Positions 11,366-23,547 of a stretch of 64,000 nucleotides of DNA are shown one piece after another. How positions within the stretch are numbered: position 1 is the first letter of the stretch; each line of letters starts with the position of its first letter. The stretch lies in assembly GCA_034769895.1 (NCBI GenBank), contig CM068367.1, positions 706,522,885 through 706,586,884 on the forward strand. Direction: 5' to 3'. The notes under the pieces are model-generated. The model searched no databases. It was not told where the DNA came from and saw only the letters and a program-made list of their open reading frames with translations. The DNA comes from Magicicada septendecula (lineage: Eukaryota; Arthropoda; Insecta; Hemiptera; Cicadidae). A program made the translations under genes and the position numbers.

Positions 11366-12243
11366 GCCAAAGCTGTAGTAGAAATATTTGGATCTCCTGA
11401 AAGAGGACCATGGTCAACAACAAAAAATTCTTTACTGTTCGTTCGACTAGCATTGGCTCTCATCTACCCCCCCCCCCTCCCTTGGAAGTACAGATATACC
11501 TCTTACTTTTATCGCAACTGTGCAACTGGGTTTTACCTGTTTGTATAGCCGATACAGAATTTCATATTAAAATAATGTATCAAGTTTTATGTAACATATT
11601 AAGTAAAGTATTTAACACACTAAGATAAATAATAAAACATAACATATAATTAATTTATACCATATCATTGCATTACATTTATTACTCTGAATTGTATTTT
11701 TTGTTTAACATTTGATTCCTTCAGAAGCAAACTCTTACTTTTATACCAGTTTTGCAAATTTTTTTGTACTTGCAATGTTGGTTTTGATATATTCTCGTTA
11801 TGCTTCAATCAGTTGTGGTATAACTGCACTTTACATCTTTGCTAACTTTGCAGGTTGGCTTTGAATTAGCTGGCATCCAATTGAACATAATTATTTTTGT
11901 TTCTGGAGGCAAAGTACTGAAACAAAAATCCTATCAGTATAATAAATGCAAGGAATGATATGGTATAAATTAATTCTCAATTGTGTTTTATTATTTATCT
12001 TCATGCATTATATAGTACCTTATATCTTCACAGTCAATATTTATTTTAATATTAAATTTGTTATCCTCTATAAACAAAGAACTGAGGGTACTGCAGTTGC
12101 AGACGATAACAAAAGAATGACCATTCAGAACACAGAAGGATTAACTGCTGGTGAAAACCCTGTTGGGACAGACAGGGTGTGAGCAAGTGTGTGAGCTAAG
12201 TCTAAGTAGCAGACAGGATATTATAACAACAAATTAATTTAAA
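11366..12243. other. No gene seen; short C-rich run
   Basis: The stretch includes a C-homopolymer-rich tract near 11467-11480 and otherwise AT-rich DNA. A short open stretch near 12080-12181 has non-repetitive codons (…GTAVADDN…) preceded by AAACAAAG, but nothing supports it as an exon. Confidence 0.4.
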
Positions 12244-12422
12244 TTTGTGGAGCCCCACGATCTTGGAGCGCCAAAATATGCAATACTTTTTTTGATAATT
12301 CAAATAAAAATCTATTTTGTGTTTGAATAGCCCCACTTTGGAAGCGACAAAATGTAACAATGCAATTTTTATTTGAATGGGCCCCACGTTCTTTGGGACG
12401 CAAAAATGTAACACATTAACCC
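12244..12422 (-). repeat. Three imperfect tandem copies of a primer-binding-site-like segment
   Basis: On the minus strand a unit of the form TTTTGGCGC..CCAA...CGTGGGGC followed by an A/T-rich TTCAAAT stretch occurs three times, near 12250-12285, 12328-12358 and 12378-12412. TGGCGCCCAACGTGGGGC-type sequence is a familiar primer-binding site of insect LTR elements, placed just after the 5' LTR. Tandem triplication is unusual and suggests repeated strand-transfer or recombination at an old LTR/PBS junction. No accompanying gag or pol is visible. Confidence 0.5.
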
Positions 12423-12653
12423 TTCTGTGCAATTTAATTTGTACATATTTAACTCATACACTCTCTATACCATTACTAACAACGTGCATGAATAATTGGG
12501 GTGTAGGTGTAATTATAATAAGAGTAACTCTTTTTATGAATTGTAATATGCTTCATTTATTATTTGAAACAAACAAACAAAAATATTATATATTATGAAA
12601 ATCATGATTAATACGCCATGTGATCTTCATTATCGACGGTTTCAAAGTGTTTT

Positions 12654-14854
12654 TTAACAATAAATATGCCCGACGTTGTGTGCGTCAATTTAACAAATTA
12701 ACGAGTTGTACCCGTTTACGCCCAGCGATGGACGCCAATTTAACATTAATTACTGTTTATTCTCTTTATCTCAGGGTTAAAAATAATAAATGCTCATTGC
12801 TACTGATAATCTTAAATTTATTCACATTTGTTTGCTATTACTTGTAAATATTAAAGTAGCACAAAATTCTATGTACTCATTAGTACTTGTAAATATATAA
12901 AATTAACACATTACCAAAATTTAATACTCATGGCTAAATCGTAAATATCAAACAATAATACATTAATAAAATTGAATACTCATTAAATTGTAACTATCAA
13001 ATAATACATTAATAAAATTAAATACTCATTAAATTGTAACTATCAAATACTCATTAAATTGTACATATCAAAATAATACAGTAATAAAATTAGTTATCCA
13101 AACTCTCAATCTAATGGTTGCATATTAATGACCATTCATCAATTGCGTTTAGTACATTAAGTAAATTATAATGTTTAGCCTCATCTTATGAATTCTTAAT
13201 ATGAATATCTCTTAAGCTGTTACTATATTTTGTAATTACGGATTCATTTAGAACTTGGAAATAAACATTACTCCAAACTGATAAACAATGATAATTTTAC
13301 TTCTACACAAACTTTAGAATCGATTTCTTTAATTCCTTTACGATTACTTTATTGAATTTTATTGTGTGTGGATTCTTTGAGATGACAGACAGTGGATCTA
13401 AATTAATTAAGACATGTTTTACTATACTTGGTATTCGAATATCCAATCACTCGGTAGTTGCGGTGATGATTCCCCCATGTCGATCGTTCTAGAATCGTGC
13501 AGATAACTCCTCCAGATGATAGATGGCACTGGATGAATTCCACGATGTCACTCACAGACACTTCACTCACCAACTCCACGCATTCGGATTATAATTTATG
13601 AATAAAAGTTAGCGTTCTCTGTTGTACATCAGATCTGAATTAATATCACGCACCATTGTTGCGGTATGTCTGGTTATTAAGTGTTCAAGAATGTAGTTTG
13701 TGTTGTTAATCGTTCTTAAAAGTTATTGTTGTAAAGTGTTTTTTTTATACACTGAAATTACATTATTGTCTGATTTCTATTTGTTTCAGTTAATGTTCAC
13801 TGGTAGGCTAATAGTGTGACTCTACTTCATAGTTCGTTTGCTTGTAATGACTGTATTAATTTGTTATAAGTTCGAAAACTACCTTCTCACACTGTGTATC
13901 AAATTATTCTAAGTTCGTTAAAATGCTAAATTCTCTCGTCACCGACTTCACTCCACTCTCGTCCGAAATTTCGTTAGAACTCCTCTCGCGTCCGTATTTT
14001 AGTTAGAACTCCTTGAGCGCGTTCCTGTCTCCTTCCTATATTTTCCTTACCAAATCTCCCACCAGACTTCTGATTCCAACGACGCCGTGTCCTTATTGGT
14101 TTCATGTTTTTCCCTCCAAGTCCAAATACTACCCATCTTTTCAAAGGCGTTCTCTGATAGGGCTTCTGGTTCCCCACCAGCTTCTTCCCTTGCTTCATAT
14201 TTTGAGGTCGTTGTCATTTCCAGACAACGCAGCAATAAATTTTATCTGTCGTTTTTTCTAAAATCTTCAGTGACAACTCTGAGTTTCTCTTCCATTTTCA
14301 TTGTTTCTTGACTTCGTCGCTCTGCCGTTATTATCTATTGTTGTTCAAGGGCCTCGTCTACCCTTCTTTGAAAGTTGGTTTTTTCTTTTAGTTGCCAGGC
14401 AACACCCCATCCTTGAGTTTGGACGTACTCTCTGCGCTTTCGTTTCCAAGTAAGGTCAAAACCCTGTCATCGACCGCTGGAGTCCTTCAAATCAATCCAC
14501 CCTTCGTCGCTTTCTCCTGACAGCTGGCGTACGCATGTATGCTTGACCATCGTTAAGCCTTTTCTCCTTTAATGGCTCTGTACACATTGTATGTAGTTTT
14601 CTATGGAATCAATGTGTTTTCACAAAAAACTGGTGTTCTACGTACCCGGAGCAGTGAACTCTGTTAACAGGGTACGCGTCGCAGCTGTCTACGAAATTTA
14701 TGACGTGTCCATCACTACAGCTTGCCTGCTCGTTCCCCTTTTGTCCCTTACAAAATATGTTTTCCACACATACACCCTTCGTTATTGCTTTCAGCGACAT
14801 TCCTTACTGCAAATTATACAATAAAACTTTTCGAAATTTTTTTTTTGTGTTATA
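12654..14854 (-). repeat. 3' LTR (left copy) of the RBM34-carrying element
   Basis: The 2201-bp direct repeat is nearly identical to 18285-20487. It contains AT-rich short tandem repeats (ACTCATTAAATTGTAACTA-type units, 12960-13090) and a GC-richer, R-region-like section near 13920-14560. Visible differences from the other LTR include one extra base near 18441 in the right copy and single substitutions near 14486, 14711 and 14833. Open stretches inside it are identical in both LTRs and have no domains. Confidence 0.93.
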
Positions 14855-16737
14855 TTGTCCCCAAATTTTGTCAGTTTGGATGGACTCTGTACATCCAAAA
14901 TTGATCCAAAATTTTGCGCCCTTTCAGTAAGGTTTAAATGCCAAAATCTGCTTCCCAATATGTGTACTTTGTGTTGCCTTGTAGTGGCTCGTTCTTCATT
15001 GGACCTAGTATAGTGTTGTTTACATTTACTCATTGACCTATATTCTCAGCGTAACAGAAAAAGGTTCGTTACATAATGGTAAACACACCCCAGCCCCCTA
15101 AAGTACTTTCGCTTTCAACATTCTAAGTGAATCCGTTTTTCTTTCACTCTAATTAACATGTTATTATATTTACAAATTTATATTTAGTCAAAATCTTAAA
15201 CTAAATTTGTAATTCTCCTTAACTATTCTTCATATAATATTTCAATATCTACAAAATTCAATTTCATAAATTATTCGATACTGGTATTAATATTTCTTGC
15301 CTCTAGGATTAATTTTCTTTGTATCCTTTAATACATCTAATTTTTATGTCACAACTTACTAAAATTTGCATCAATATCTCCAAATTAATTGGCTTTAAAA
15401 AAAAACTTACCTCATACATATAGAATTCTTAGTGACTATCATACTTTCTATCATCACTAAATTATGCACATTGGTATTAATAATAATAATACGTATTTCT
15501 ATATCCTAATTCACTATAGTTTTCTAACCTATTTTATTATTACTGTCTCTGGTTAGTTCATATTTTCTTATATCTCGCTAGCATTTTCACTAAAAAAAAA
15601 AATTTTTTCTTTTCTATTTACTAACATTTTGGAACACAATTATATTATACAATTTTATACTAAGCTTGTAAGTTGTCCTTACTTAAACATGATCTTAAAT
15701 ACATACAACTTGAATATTTCTCTCACAATTCTATTAATTGTCTTCACATATATATCATTTAAACATTTACCCTTCTATCTTCTTCACTCTTATTGACATC
15801 TATTATCATTAATTTTTTTATTCATAATCATTAACACGACATTTATTGACTATGACAACTAATCATTAAAATATAATTCATTTTATACACTTGCTTTCTT
15901 ATTTCTATTTTCTTTTATCTCGTGTTACTACTAAGACATTTCATTAATTGTTCTAGCAAATTATAATAATTCTTTTACATTTTTGATAGGCCCTCCTAAG
16001 ACGCTGAATGATATTTCTATTTTAAACAACGCAATTGCAAACGATCTACCTACCAGGCATCTGGACATTATTACATAACCCCGTATCCCTTTACTTGCAG
16101 TTCCCAGAGATTGGATATCGGTGCTTTGGGTATATTCTTAATAATCCCATTCCAAGCATTCCTTAATCACAGCTACTTCAGCCTTCTGGTGCCTTTTGGT
16201 CGAGGAACTCCCATTTTTTTTTTTCGGGTTCTTCATGTTGTCATGCCCTGGTGGTGCTTTTGTTTCAATCCATATCACTTATTTCCTGGGTATGCATAAC
16301 TCTCATTTGTTTATCCATTCGTGACCTTCATTCCTAAATGATCAATTTCCTTCTGCTCCTTCGTATAACTCATCTTACTATTTAATTCGCTATTAATTTT
16401 CTTCATTAATATTCCGTACTTTCACGGCAATGTTTTTATTTACCATTTATTTAATTTTATTCATATTATATTCATATCTATTTATTTTCTTCGGTTAATG
16501 TAATCTTACACAACCAGTCTTATCTAAGGTATTTTACCCAATATTATCTAACTTAATTATTAAATTTTCGGACATTCTTAAGATTGTTTTCTTCAATCCT
16601 TTACATTTTATTACTTTTAATTTTCTATTTGTGGAGGCATAGTTGTACGTTTTGTTAAGTGAGTTCCGTTACAACACATTTTGTTGGTAATTAGTAAGGG
16701 TAGTAAGGGTATTGAATTCGTGAGTTTCGTTTCACAC
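14855..16737 (-). other. Internal non-coding region of the LTR element
   Basis: AT-rich, pyrimidine-rich on the plus strand, with no recognisable gag, pol or env on either strand. It lies between the ORF stop and the 3' LTR, where pol would normally be. A short purine-rich run on the minus strand (TTTGGGGACAA) immediately precedes the 3' LTR and may serve as the polypurine tract. Confidence 0.6.
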
Positions 16738-16777
16738 TTACCCTGCAGTGGGTCGTTGACAGCTAAGGAATTTATGA

Positions 16778-16810
<33 letters not shown>

Positions 16811-18144
16811 TGACAGTGTTGAAAGTGGTTCTCTCCCTCCTTTTTTCGACAACTTTCCCCGGTCATATTACCATTATTTATGTACGCGCTGGGTATTTTT
16901 TGTCGTTTCTTCCTTTCAACCCTCTTACAAATACGTTTTTTGACAGCTTGTGGCGTTTTAATTATTTTCGTTTTCTTGTCCGCGTACTCACATAATGATG
17001 TTTTGTTTTCAAGACTTCTAAGACATCTCATCTCCATCGCTTGAAATCTTCCTTTCGTTCTCATACCAATCTTCACAATATTCTTGAATAGTCCAGCAAA
17101 TTTCATCCTTTTCTTCTTTCTTGCTAACGCAGTTCGCCCTTGATACTCATCAGAACGGTTTTTCATCTTCTTAATCTCAGGTTTGGTTTCAAAATTTTTA
17201 CGTACTTCCCCAGTCCTACTTCTAAATTTTCTATCAGTACTGGTAATATTAATTGTAGTACTCAATTTTTTCTTTTTAGTTCTCTGCTTTTCTTCAGCCT
17301 TCGTGTTAGCTGACTCAATTCTCAGGTGGTAACCCTCATACACATTACCATTTGCTTCCAACGCACGATATGCACTATTTTCATCAGTAAAACGTACATA
17401 TGCATGGATATTTGTTCTGTCTTTATGAAACTCTTTCTTAATGATAGTACGTCTTTTGGGAAATCGTGGATCAGATACTGCAGCATATCGCAATCTCGTA
17501 TTTACAACCGTACCAAACTTTCTGAAGTATTTGATAATTTTCTTTTTTGTAATTGTGTTTGGTAAGTTGCCAACAAACACAGTACAAGTGTCTTTATCAT
17601 CTTCATATCTACCATTAATAATTGTAGAGCTTTCTTTTGATCTTGAGGCATGATGTGCAGACAATGCTTTAGTTGTTAATGATTGACACTCGGTGTCAAT
17701 TTGATCCATAGTGTTTCCATTTAATTTGTTTTCTTCCAATTTTTCTGATTGTTTTTGTAAATCAGTACCCACCTGGTGGTTTTGTCCTCGTAAATCTCTT
17801 CTCATTAGCTCTATTTTTTCGTCTAATTTCTCGGCGATTCTTTCTTCCGTTCTCTTGTGCATTTCTTCGTTCTTCTTCTCCGATTCTTCAATTCTTTCAT
17901 CTATTTGCTTTCTTGTTTCTTCAAATTGTTGTTTCATCAATGCCATTAACATTTGAAAATTTGCTTCAGATGACTGCGACTGTGATTGCGGTCCCCCGGC
18001 CCTAGTTCCTGCACCGGTTGTTGAGCTTTCTTCATTCATTACGTTTCCATCCTCAGGCTGCTCATAGCCCATCTGGTTATTGACATCAAACTCATTTGAA
18101 TTCTCTCCACTAGATGCCATTTTAGCTTGACTTCGGGTTATCAT
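16738..18144 (-). CDS. gag-like coiled coil fused to an RBM34-like RRM (captured host gene segment)
   Basis: The 468-residue ORF begins MITRSQAKMA, a gag-like start seen also in the second LTR element (MVTRYKAKQ at about 39604). Residues 60-140 form a charged coiled coil rich in Glu, Lys and Arg. Residues 187-283 are an RRM with RNP2 TVFVGNLP (188-195), RNP1 NIHAYVRF (245-252) and, between them, an unusually long insert with FPKRRTIIKKEFHKDRTN. That long insert and the ALEANG...GYHLRIE ending are hallmarks of the first RRM of RBM34/Nop12-type nucleolar proteins. Residues 332-346 (DEYQGRTALARKKKR) resemble the basic RBM34 tail, as if RRM2 had been skipped. The last residues (RERERERE) are translated from a CT microsatellite, so the C-terminus is not conserved protein. 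RBM34 identity is from recognition of motifs, not a search. Confidence 0.82.
16779..16806. repeat. (CT)n microsatellite at the ORF 3' end
   Basis: About 14 CT units on the plus strand encode alternating Arg-Glu at the end of the minus-strand ORF, showing that the reading frame runs out into non-conserved sequence. Confidence 0.95.
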
Positions 18145-18239
18145 TCAGAGACTTAGAGACCGATATACGACAACAATAATATAGCTTAAGCTACTTACAT
18201 GTACTTATTTTAAACTTATTGCTAGCCACTGTCTGTCAC

Positions 18240-18284
18240 TGCCCTAGCTTACTATTTTATCAAGCCGTGCGGTGCGGCGCCAAT
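18240..18284 (-). promoter_or_regulatory. Primer-binding site of the RBM34-carrying element
   Basis: Directly after the 5' LTR the minus strand reads TTGGCGCCGCACCGCACGG. The TGGCGCC core matches the 3'-CCA-complementary start (TGG) of an LTR-element primer-binding site. The exact tRNA is not assigned. Confidence 0.7.
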
Positions 18285-20487
18285 TTAACAATAAATATGC
18301 CCGACGTTGTGTGCGTCAATTTAACAAATTAACGAGTTGTACCCGTTTACGCCCAGCGATGGACGCCAATTTAACATTAATTACTGTTTATTCTCTTTAT
18401 CTCAGGGTTAAAAATAATAAATGCTCATTGCTACTGATAACTCTTAAATTTATTCACATTTGTTTGCTATTACTTGTAAATATTAAAGTAGCACAAAATT
18501 CTATGTACTCATTAGTACTTGTAAATATATAAAATTAACACATTACCAAAATTTAATACTCATGGCTAAATCGTAAATATCAAACAATAATACATTAATA
18601 AAATTGAATACTCATTAAATTGTAACTATCAAATAATACATTAATAAAATTGAATACTCATTAAATTGTAACTATCAAATACTCATTAAATTGTACATAT
18701 CAAAATAATACAGTAATAAAATTAGTTATCCAAACTCTCAATCTAATGGTTGCATATTAATGACCATTCATCAATTGCGTTTAGTACATTAAGTAAATTA
18801 TAATGTTTAGCCTCATCTTATGAATTCTTAATATGAATATCTCTTAAGCTGTTACTATATTTTGTAATTACGGATTCATTTAGAACTTGGAAATAAACAT
18901 TACTCCAAACTGATAAACAATGATAATTTTACTTCTACACAAACTTTAGAATCGATTTCTTTAATTCCTTTACGATTACTTTATTGAATTTTATTGTGTG
19001 TGGATTCTTTGAGATGACAGACAGTGGATCTAAATTAATTAAGACATGTTTTACTATACTTGGTATTCGAATATCCAATCACTCGGTAGTTGCGGTGATG
19101 ATTCCCCCATGTCGATCGTTCTAGAATCGTGCAGATAACTCCTCCAGATGATAGATGGCACTGGATGAATTCCACGATGTCACTCACAGACACTTCACTC
19201 ACCAACTCCACGCATTCGGATTATAATTTATGAATAAAAGTTAGCGTTCTCTGTTGTACATCAGATCTGAATTAATATCACGCACCATTGTTGCGGTATG
19301 TCTGGTTATTAAGTGTTCAAGAATGTAGTTTGTGTTGTTAATCGTTCTTAAAAGTTATTGTTGTAAAGTGTTTTTTTTATACACTGAAATTACATTATTG
19401 TCTGATTTCTATTTGTTTCAGTTAATGTTCACTGGTAGGCTAATAGTGTGACTCTACTTCATAGTTCGTTTGCTTGTAATGACTGTATTAATTTGTTATA
19501 AGTTCGAAAACTACCTTCTCACACTGTGTATCAAATTATTCTAAGTTCGTTAAAATGCTAAATTCTCTCGTCACCGACTTCACTCCACTCTCGTCCGAAA
19601 TTTCGTTAGAACTCCTCTCGCGTCCGTATTTTAGTTAGAACTCCTTGAGCGCGTTCCTGTCTCCTTCCTATATTTTCCTTACCAAATCTCCCACCAGACT
19701 TCTGATTCCAACGACGCCGTGTCCTTATTGGTTTCATGTTTTTCCCTCCAAGTCCAAATACTACCCATCTTTTCAAAGGCGTTCTCTGATAGGGCTTCTG
19801 GTTCCCCACCAGCTTCTTCCCTTGCTTCATATTTTGAGGTCGTTGTCATTTCCAGACAACGCAGCAATAAATTTTATCTGTCGTTTTTTCTAAAATCTTC
19901 AGTGACAACTCTGAGTTTCTCTTCCATTTTCATTGTTTCTTGACTTCGTCGCTCTGCCGTTATTATCTATTGTTGTTCAAGGGCCTCGTCTACCCTTCTT
20001 TGAAAGTTGGTTTTTTCTTTTAGTTGCCAGGCAACACCCCATCCTTGAGTTTGGACGTACTCTCTGCGCTTTCGTTTCCAAGTAAGGTCAAAACCCTGTC
20101 ATCGACTGCTGGAGTCCTTCAAATCAATCCACCCTTCGTCGCTTTCTCCTGACAGCTGGCGTACGCATGTATGCTTGACCATCGTTAAGCCTTTTCTCCT
20201 TTAATGGCTCTGTACACATTGTATGTAGTTTTCTATGGAATCAATGTGTTTTCACAAAAAACTGGTGTTCTACGTACCCGGAGCAGTGAACTCTGTTAAC
20301 AGGGTACGCGTCGCAGCTGTCTACGAAATTTATGACGTGTCCGTCACTACAGCTTGCCTGCTCGTTCCCCTTTTGTCCCTTACAAAATATGTTTTCCACA
20401 CATACACCCTTCGTTATTGCTTTCAGCGACATTCCTTACTGCAAATTATACAATAAAACTTTTCAAAATTTTTTTTTTTGTGTTATA
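18285..20487 (-). repeat. 5' LTR (right copy) of the RBM34-carrying element
   Basis: 2203 bp, nearly identical to 12654-14854, and upstream of the ORF in minus orientation. Its end toward the ORF is TTAACAATAAAT on the plus strand and its outer end is TGTGTTATA. The GTTTT target duplication follows at 20488-20492. Confidence 0.93.
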
Positions 20488-20492
20488 GTTTT

Positions 20493-22217
20493 TACTATTC
20501 GTGTCAACATTACAAACATATCTTAAATTCTAAATATTATATTATTTATTGTATATAGACTTCTCGTCAATATGTTAATGTTTCTTGCTTGCTCAGTCTA
20601 AATGTGTGCTTATTTAAAAGTTATTACTGCATTCTTATTCTATCTTTCTTAATACCTTTGTATGGCTTTAAAAAAATCATTTTAGCACATTTACTTTATT
20701 ACTATAAATGACTCTATGTTATGTGCTTTTATCAAGAAAAGTTAAATAATTCAATTACTAATTTCAATGACTCTACGTTATGTTCATTACGAAAAATAAT
20801 TAAATAACTTTTTTTTTATTACATATTAATTACATTGAATTTTATTTATATCTACATACTTATTATTATGTTTACAAAAATTGTTTTGACTTTTAGAGTC
20901 TCTCAATGTCTTTCTCTTTGAAAATTATGTATTGGTTTTTTGTCACCTTAATTTCTGTAGAGTTGTCCCATGTCCTCCAGTGATTCCTTCAGTGGTCTCC
21001 TCCTGGATGTCCTCTTGTCCTCACTGCTCGCCCTCTCATCTCTCGTCCTCCATGGTACATTGACTGCTGTAGACTATGATGACATGTTACTCTGGATCTG
21101 TAGCCGTTATTATAGAAACGTCTCCAGTCCTCTGCATCTCCTTCCTCTGCTAGTCGTGCTCTCGTACTCTGTCAGGCGTTGATGTTCTTAGATGTTGACT
21201 GCTTGTTGACGTCCGACGATTTCTTCATTACAGTATTTTTTATTATTGTTTTTATTACTTCAAAAAAAAAATACATTACCGTGATACTTTATAAGTTCAG
21301 TTACAACATCATACTGACGTTAGATTTTAAATCTAACTTCGTCCAAAATAGTTTAAAAAAATTCGCGTTACGGATCGGCATAGCGTACCGCCACGACTAT
21401 GGTTTGTTAAGAGAGAGCAATTAGCTCTCCTGGGCTTCTATTTATATCCACACAGAAAACTGCACCTGTCGATTCAGGAATCAGCCTGTCGACATTTGAA
21501 ACATGGTGTGACAGCCCCTACTTTCGTCTCATTTCACATAATTGAACTTTTTTGCCAATCGCACTGTTTAACGCGGTTTTCACGTTGCTCAAATAGTGTC
21601 TCATTTAATGAGTTATGAGATGTGCAATTATCATGATGCTCACACTACTAGTATAATTATGATGCATTAAAAATCGCACTGTACTCGCATTGATTGTCCG
21701 AATTACGTACAATTCGCACTGCACTCATGTCCGATTTTTACATATTTTTAGAAGTTTTTACCTTCTCACTAACATTTATGGTTTTCTTAAAATTAATTAT
21801 TTTCTTAATTTGTCATTTACTTGAGGGGTGAGATTGCAACTTTCAGGATCAGACAGGCTTCACGCACACACATTATTTACTTGTACACACACATGCAGTG
21901 GTAATCACGTGATGTTTGCCTGTTGGTTCCTGCTTGAAAACCAGCTTCCAATTTCACACCTGCTCGTCTATTATATATTATTGAAATTAACTACCATATT
22001 AACAATATATTATGTATGCGCATTACAGCCTTTGCTTGTATTGTCGCAATATGTGTTATAGTCATTCGAAGAAAATGAGCTGCTTTAGTATTTGCAATAA
22101 GATGAAATCTATAATATTAATTTCTTAATTTAAAGTAGACAAACATCAATTACACTAGTTTTTACAACAATATTAAAAATGAGAAAACACACAGAAACAT
22201 TCTTACTTAATTTATTA
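20493..22217. other. No gene seen; possible older element remnants
   Basis: AT-rich DNA with a CT-rich, T-poor block near 20965-21230 and a TATTTATA-containing block near 21440. Short direct repeats of the type AATCGCACTG...CTCG occur near 21553, 21670 and 21715. None of the open stretches shows a recognisable domain. Confidence 0.4.
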
Positions 22218-22219
22218 TA

Positions 22220-22693
22220 CAGTAGAACTCAATTTATCCAAACTCCAGTTATCTGAATCGCCAATTATCCGAATCGTTATCAGGAAATTAAAAAATGCAA
22301 TTTCTAAAAAAAGTTTATTAAAATTGCAGTTGCCGTACTAAAAAAAAACATTGTAAGCAAATGAAATACATATAAGACTGTTAGCTATGCATCATAGTTT
22401 ACGTACTGATCACTACAATGTTTTCTAGCCTACTGCTCGCCTAAAATTTTATTTGTGTGAGTATTATTTTTAATTTTTTTGTAGTAAAAGTATTCACTAC
22501 AAAAAACGGGTGACCTGGTTTTTATTAAGATACTGTATTCATGTAATAAAAATAAACAAAAGTGATTTTTGAGCAATTTTCGCTTTTTCTTTCACAACAT
22601 AACCTTTTTCTTATGTTTGTTCCAATTATCCTAATTTCTGCATATCCGAATTACGTCTGGGACTCATTATTTCGGATAAATGGAGTTCTACTG
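22220..22693. mobile_element. pogo/Tigger-type MITE, 474 bp, TA target duplication
   Basis: The ends CAGTAGAACTCAATTTATCC and its inverted counterpart (...GGATAAATGGAGTTCTACTG) form imperfect terminal inverted repeats of about 25 bp, flanked by TA at 22218-22219 and 22694-22695. The repeat continues inward as a diverged ATTATCCGAAT-type motif on both sides (22262-22275 and 22625-22660). CAGTAGAACTCC...TATCCGAA is the classic Tigger-type terminus. There is no coding capacity, so it is a non-autonomous copy. Confidence 0.88.
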
Positions 22694-22934
22694 TACTTAC
22701 AAAGTAATGTAGATCTACTTACTGTAGTTATAGCAGCTTGTCTGTCCACAAACACTGTGATACAAAATTAAAATTTGTTTGCCCAAATGTGAAATTGGGT
22801 GGCAAACAGCATTTTTCGCGCTGAACGGTTTCAGAATTTTTCTATCGAGTAAGAATTTTTAGAGACCTATTTTAATTTTACAACATTATGTACAATACAA
22901 TATTATGTTACCTAAAAATTAATAGAAGTTTAAT

Positions 22935-23172
22935 GAAGAAAGTTGTGTTAGTGGTTAAAATCACAAGCAGAATGATCACTGTTGCACACCACTATATAAA
23001 AATTATTCCGATTAGCGCTTTGAAGCTTCACAGCTCATCGTCAGATCGGAAATGAAACAAATAACCTGAAAACAAACTCTTCACCCCCACCCTGCTCACA
23101 CACAACAAGCTATAATTCAAATGCCCCTTTCCCACCCCCGAGCCCTGTCCCTCCATCTGGACAGTTAAAGTA
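22935..23172. repeat. Left arm of a long inverted repeat flanking the DD82E transposase
   Basis: From GCAGAATGATCACTGTTGCA through AGCGCTTTGAAGCTTCACAG to CCCTCCATCTGGACAGTTA, this arm is matched in reverse complement by 25284-25502, with indels in a G/C-rich part. The outer 100 bp (TATATAGTGGTGTGCAACAG block, AAGCTTCACAGCTCATCGTC block) resembles a Penelope-type terminal repeat. The extreme flank AATGAAGAAAGTTGTGTTAG is shared with 53340. Confidence 0.85.
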
Positions 23173-23547
23173 GCCTCGCTGAATGTGTTTCCAGGTGGCA
23201 TCAAAGACCAGTTAAGTAGCCCAATTAGCGAAGGCACCCCCTGCTGCTGACAGCTGTGAAAAGCTAGCCGCTTCTGGAAACATGTCCAATGCTGCCAAAC
23301 GTATCGGAAGTGCCTGTTTGTCTGAATTTCGAGTCCGTTGCCAAAGAAACCACTGCTTTAGTAATTATTAATTTGTTACCTTCTTACAGCACATAGTATT
23401 TTACATAGTATATTTATATTTAAATATCACAGTAGTACTGCTTTACTTTATTTATAGTTGTAATTTTTGGTTCCGTGTTCACGTGTTTAAAATGTGGAGA
23501 CTTTGGGAGAGAGAACAACCATATCCTCAGCACACTGATAATGAAGA

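Larger units (their letters stand above)
12654..20487 (-). mobile_element. Young non-autonomous LTR retrotransposon carrying an RBM34-like gene segment
   Basis: Two long direct repeats (12654-14854 and 18285-20487, about 2.2 kb each) flank a 3.4-kb internal region. The flanks GTTTT at 12649-12653 and 20488-20492 form a 5-bp target duplication. Orientation is minus: the right LTR is 5', and next to it the minus strand reads ATTGTTAAATTGGCGCCGCA, with a TGGCGCC primer-binding-site motif. The LTRs differ at only a handful of positions by eye, so insertion is recent. The internal region encodes one 468-codon ORF and no protease, RT or integrase, so mobility must depend on proteins from another element. 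Confidence 0.93.

Noticed and set aside
11360-11548. Short plus-strand ORF at the palindrome's right arm
   Set aside because: It starts inside a repeat arm, crosses a C-homopolymer and shows no domain.
12920-13092. CRISPR-like array of short AT-rich repeats
   Set aside because: Units are adjacent, variable and AT-rich within an LTR of a eukaryotic element; no spacers or cas genes.
13974-14311. Pairs of overlapping ORFs on both strands, repeated at 19606-19943
   Set aside because: They lie in the duplicated LTR and owe their identity to LTR similarity, not to coding selection; no domain found.
17326-17956. Plus-strand ORFs rich in Phe and Ser
   Set aside because: These are antisense shadows of the gag-RRM ORF on the minus strand.
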